Shown in pieces: positions 61,211 through 64,000 of a stretch of DNA of 64,000 bases. Every line of letters starts with the position of its first letter. Position 1 is the stretch's first letter. The DNA lies in contig WACJ01000039.1 in the NCBI GenBank assembly GCA_008973525.1, positions 434,001 to 498,000 of the forward strand. Reading direction: 5' to 3'. The translations under genes and the position numbers were made by a program. Below the pieces are notes generated by a model. The model was given only the letters and a program-made list of their open reading frames with translations. It was not told the origin of the DNA and did not search any database. This DNA comes from Stenopsyche tienmushanensis (lineage: Eukaryota; Arthropoda; Insecta; Trichoptera; Stenopsychidae).

Positions 61211-61584
61211 CTTTAAAATATTTAAAATATAATAATATTCTAGTGGATCGATGGTCCTCGGGGATGCTGCCATCTTATACAACAACACTAGGATTTCTTA
61301 CAGCTCAAAAGGATCTTACCAAACAAAAGGTTCCTGTCATTCGTTTTAAGTATTTGTCCAATAAGTGACAGAATGCATTTTGCATATAGGGGCTGATAGT
61401 ATAAATTCATCAAGGGTATATAAAACTCTTACCCTCTTATGACTTTGACATTTTGATGGGCGATTTAAATACAAAATTTGGTATCAGAGCTCATAGATAG
61501 TCATAGATTGTCGTTGGGCAAGTTATATAATTAAACAAATTGACAAGGACCCCTAATGTCTAGGCTTAAAAGACTAGAAGGTGT
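61211..61584. other. No recognisable gene
   Basis: 61230-61510 is moderately GC-rich and may be a retrotransposon relic (the segment ttttgatgggcgatttaaat recalls endonuclease-type FMGDFN coding), but this is too weak to name. Confidence 0.3.
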
Positions 61585-62110
61585 CAGAATCACACAAAAA
61601 AAAATCGTACAAAAAAGCTATGACTTACATAGAAAAAGTGAAGATGCGTTCCGTTGATTTTAAAAACCGCATAACTTTGAAACAGCTATATAAAATATAT
61701 CCAAAATCGCATAAAAAAGTTGATAAAAAACAGGAAAATAATAAGACAATTTTGATATAAAGGTAGTAGGTATAATAGAGGGTTTTATAGAAAAGATTCG
61801 TACCCAGTTTGAATTAAATGAGTTAATTAAAACTTGAGATATGATGTCAACCGTGTTGAAAAAAGTAGTTTCGAGAAAAACGCGTTAAAAGGTTTCATTA
61901 TGGTAGGACGGGCCGGGTTGTCGCGTTGATTTACACAGTCCCAAATTATAATTTTTTTCCAAATTTCGGTTAGTGTTGATGATTTATTTCCTATTTTATC
62001 CAAAATATCTCGGTACGTACTCTTTACGAAATAAAATAAATGCTTTAAAATAACCGCATAACTTTGAAATCACACAAAAAAAGTCGCACAAAAAGAGGTT
62101 TGAGTGTATA
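61585..62110 (+). mobile_element. Family D DNA transposon derivative, copy 2
   Basis: Collinear with 35145-35760 and ending cgcacaaaaagaggtttgagtg|ta. The left end lacks the terminus found at 63789. Non-coding. Confidence 0.7.
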
Positions 62111-63788
62111 TTTTAATCAGGAATAAAGTGATTTGGAGAAAAAAGGTAAAAATGATCTAATTACACTACCGATATAATTTTTATTCGCTAGATCTCAACA
62201 GTGATGGATGTCAAAGAATAAATAGCGTCAAATTATTATCATGTTAATCGAATCGATTTATATTTTATTTCCAGGGTATATTTGCGTATATATACTGATG
62301 TTACATATTATCCATTAGCTTATCAAAAAGTGTATTGACTATAAATACATATAAACAGTCACGTGTGTGTGTTTATATAAAGATCGTGCAATTTTCCAGC
62401 GCCCATTTTGCGTACATGGCACGCGACGCGTGGATACGCCCGGCTAGAATTTTAATAATATAGACACAAATATTCGACTCACAGATCGCAATATAATGAT
62501 TGCTGTTTATGATTATTTTTTTGCACATTTATACACGAGTCATATACGCTATGGAGGGCTTCGAATTTTCACAAAAGAAATCTCGCGTGCCGTACAAAAT
62601 ATTTTAGCGTGACACGTGTAAGCGTATCGTGGGCTGCCGAAACGTAGATTGTATAATAGTTGATGGTGCATTATGATTGCTATAATTCTTGTGCGTGACG
62701 GTTATATTTTTATTAATTTGTAATAAATAAAAAATGTGTATGACAGACCGACAATTCAACATCTAATTTGTTGCGAATAACAAGTAGAATTTAAATAACT
62801 AATTATTACAAAGGAAGGAGGCAACATGGAAAAGTCGAATATTGTAAAACTTGGAAAGCTTTCCTGCATTTATACTTTGTAGCGATATTATTAATAGTTT
62901 AACAGAGTGGGAGCTCCCGGCGGATATTCCCGTTTTGAGTGTACTCAAATTTGTAAACTCTTCGAAATGACGTATTTTCATCTGAAGCCAACTTAAATCT
63001 ATCCTCTTTTCTCTCGCATAATAAATTAAGCTCTTCGAACTTTGACCTTTAGCTCCCGGTCGCTCGTATACATCCTTTGAAACTTGTTACATGGAACTGC
63101 CGAAAAAGGTTTTGTGTCAAGGGGTCGATTTATATATATTAAAGTGGCCTCTTTGCATACATTTGACTGATGGCTCACTTCGGGACTTTTTACAAGCAGG
63201 GCCTACTTATTGCCGTTGGTATTTTATGTCTAATATGAGAAGGGAATAAAATCTTTCCATATTGGATTTTTTCCTTTTTCTAAATTATTTTTTGATTGGA
63301 AACGTCGCATAGATCTTTGCATCCATCGGATGCTTCTATCGTTCACTTTCTTCTGACATTCCAATTTGCCACACCCATATGCTTGACTGATGAAATAATC
63401 GCTCTCGATTATTCTGTATCAATTGTAAAGTCGATAAAATATCTTATTGAAATGAGTGTTATGCAAGACTCCGAATATTTTGGCAAGTCAAAATTACATT
63501 AACATATTTATTTCTCACGCCTTGATCAAAAAATACAAGCTGAGTGTGATTTTCAGCAATAATAATGACCCAAATCACGACCTGAACAAGTTCTGGCTTT
63601 TTATATGGTCAATCGCTGTTCTAAATGAATTTTATGTTCCATATTAAGCATGCTAGTGGTTTTGCTGTTTCAAATAGTTTATTGGTCACTGTCAGGCTTT
63701 AGATTTACGTTTTTTGAACTCAGAATTATAAGTTTAAATAGTATTTTTTCTATTGACGTTTAAATATACAATATATATATGTTAAATA
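62111..63788. other. No recognisable gene
   Basis: AT-rich; short frames only. Confidence 0.4.
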
Positions 63789-64000
63789 TACACTTGAACT
63801 TTTTTTGTGCGGTAGATGCGTTCCGCAACGGAAAATCGCACAAAAAAAGCTATGACTTACATTAAAAAAAGTGAAAATGCCTTTCGTTGATTTTAAAAAC
63901 CGCATAACTTTGAAACAGCTATATAAAATATATCCAAAATCGCATAAAAAAAGTTGATAAAAAACAGGAAAATAATAAGGCAATTTTGACATAAATCTAG
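63789..64000 (+). mobile_element. Family D copy 3, with left terminus, cut by window end
   Basis: Starts ta|cacttgaactttttttgtgcg, the inverse of the right end of copies 1 and 2 (cgcacaaaaagaagtttgagtg|ta). It then continues collinearly (cggaaaatcgcacaaaaaaa, aagctatgacttac). This defines the family as a TA-flanked inverted-repeat transposon derivative. Confidence 0.72.

Noticed and set aside
1..64000. CRISPR arrays, phage genes, bacterial operons
   Set aside because: The repeats are dispersed and transposon-like, and gene structure is eukaryotic with spliced small exons.

Overview
The window is AT-rich eukaryotic DNA, almost certainly from an insect or closely related arthropod. It has small exons with canonical GT-AG introns and long non-coding stretches. 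It also has a typical arthropod transposon load: mariner, hAT, pogo/Tigger, Helitron-like, TTAA-flanked repeats and R1-clade retrotransposons. There is no operon, bacterial gene, CRISPR array or rRNA gene. The species cannot be named from the sequence alone.

The one gene that can be named is a complete GPS2 homologue (G protein pathway suppressor 2, a subunit of the NCoR/SMRT-HDAC3 corepressor complex) on the + strand at 23700-28823. Nine coding exons join in frame to 427 codons. Exon 1 carries a Gly/Ala/Pro-rich block of about 50 residues inside the conserved N-terminus. Exon 6 (51 nt) can be included or skipped without changing frame. Intron 4 was enlarged by a Tigger-like element and a decayed mariner.

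Left of GPS2, the - strand holds three short candidate coding exons (22779-22820, 11931-12011, 9811-9897). Each has an ATG and a phase-0 gtaagt donor. They could be alternative first exons of one gene, transcribed away from GPS2, whose body lies to the left. Right of GPS2 there is a candidate + strand coding exon (52001-52061) and a GC-rich island with an NRF-1-type palindrome and a strong donor (55900-56323), probably a promoter with a 5' exon. A weaker promoter-like patch with a donor lies at about 32990-33288.

Most of the rest is repeats. The best preserved are a hAT element with a perfect 8-bp target duplication (16254-17058), two Helitron-like elements, and three TA-flanked elements (13097-13862, 21647-21941, 43137-43321). 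Others are a non-autonomous family whose only visible left end lies at 63789, R1-clade fragments (some nested), and an unnamed family A with at least eight copies, some of which end at TTAA. A 44-bp perfect palindrome lies at 50618-50661. I found no evidence for a new multi-gene system; the most interesting signals are the possible alternative-first-exon locus, the GPS2 exon structure and the unnamed repeat families.
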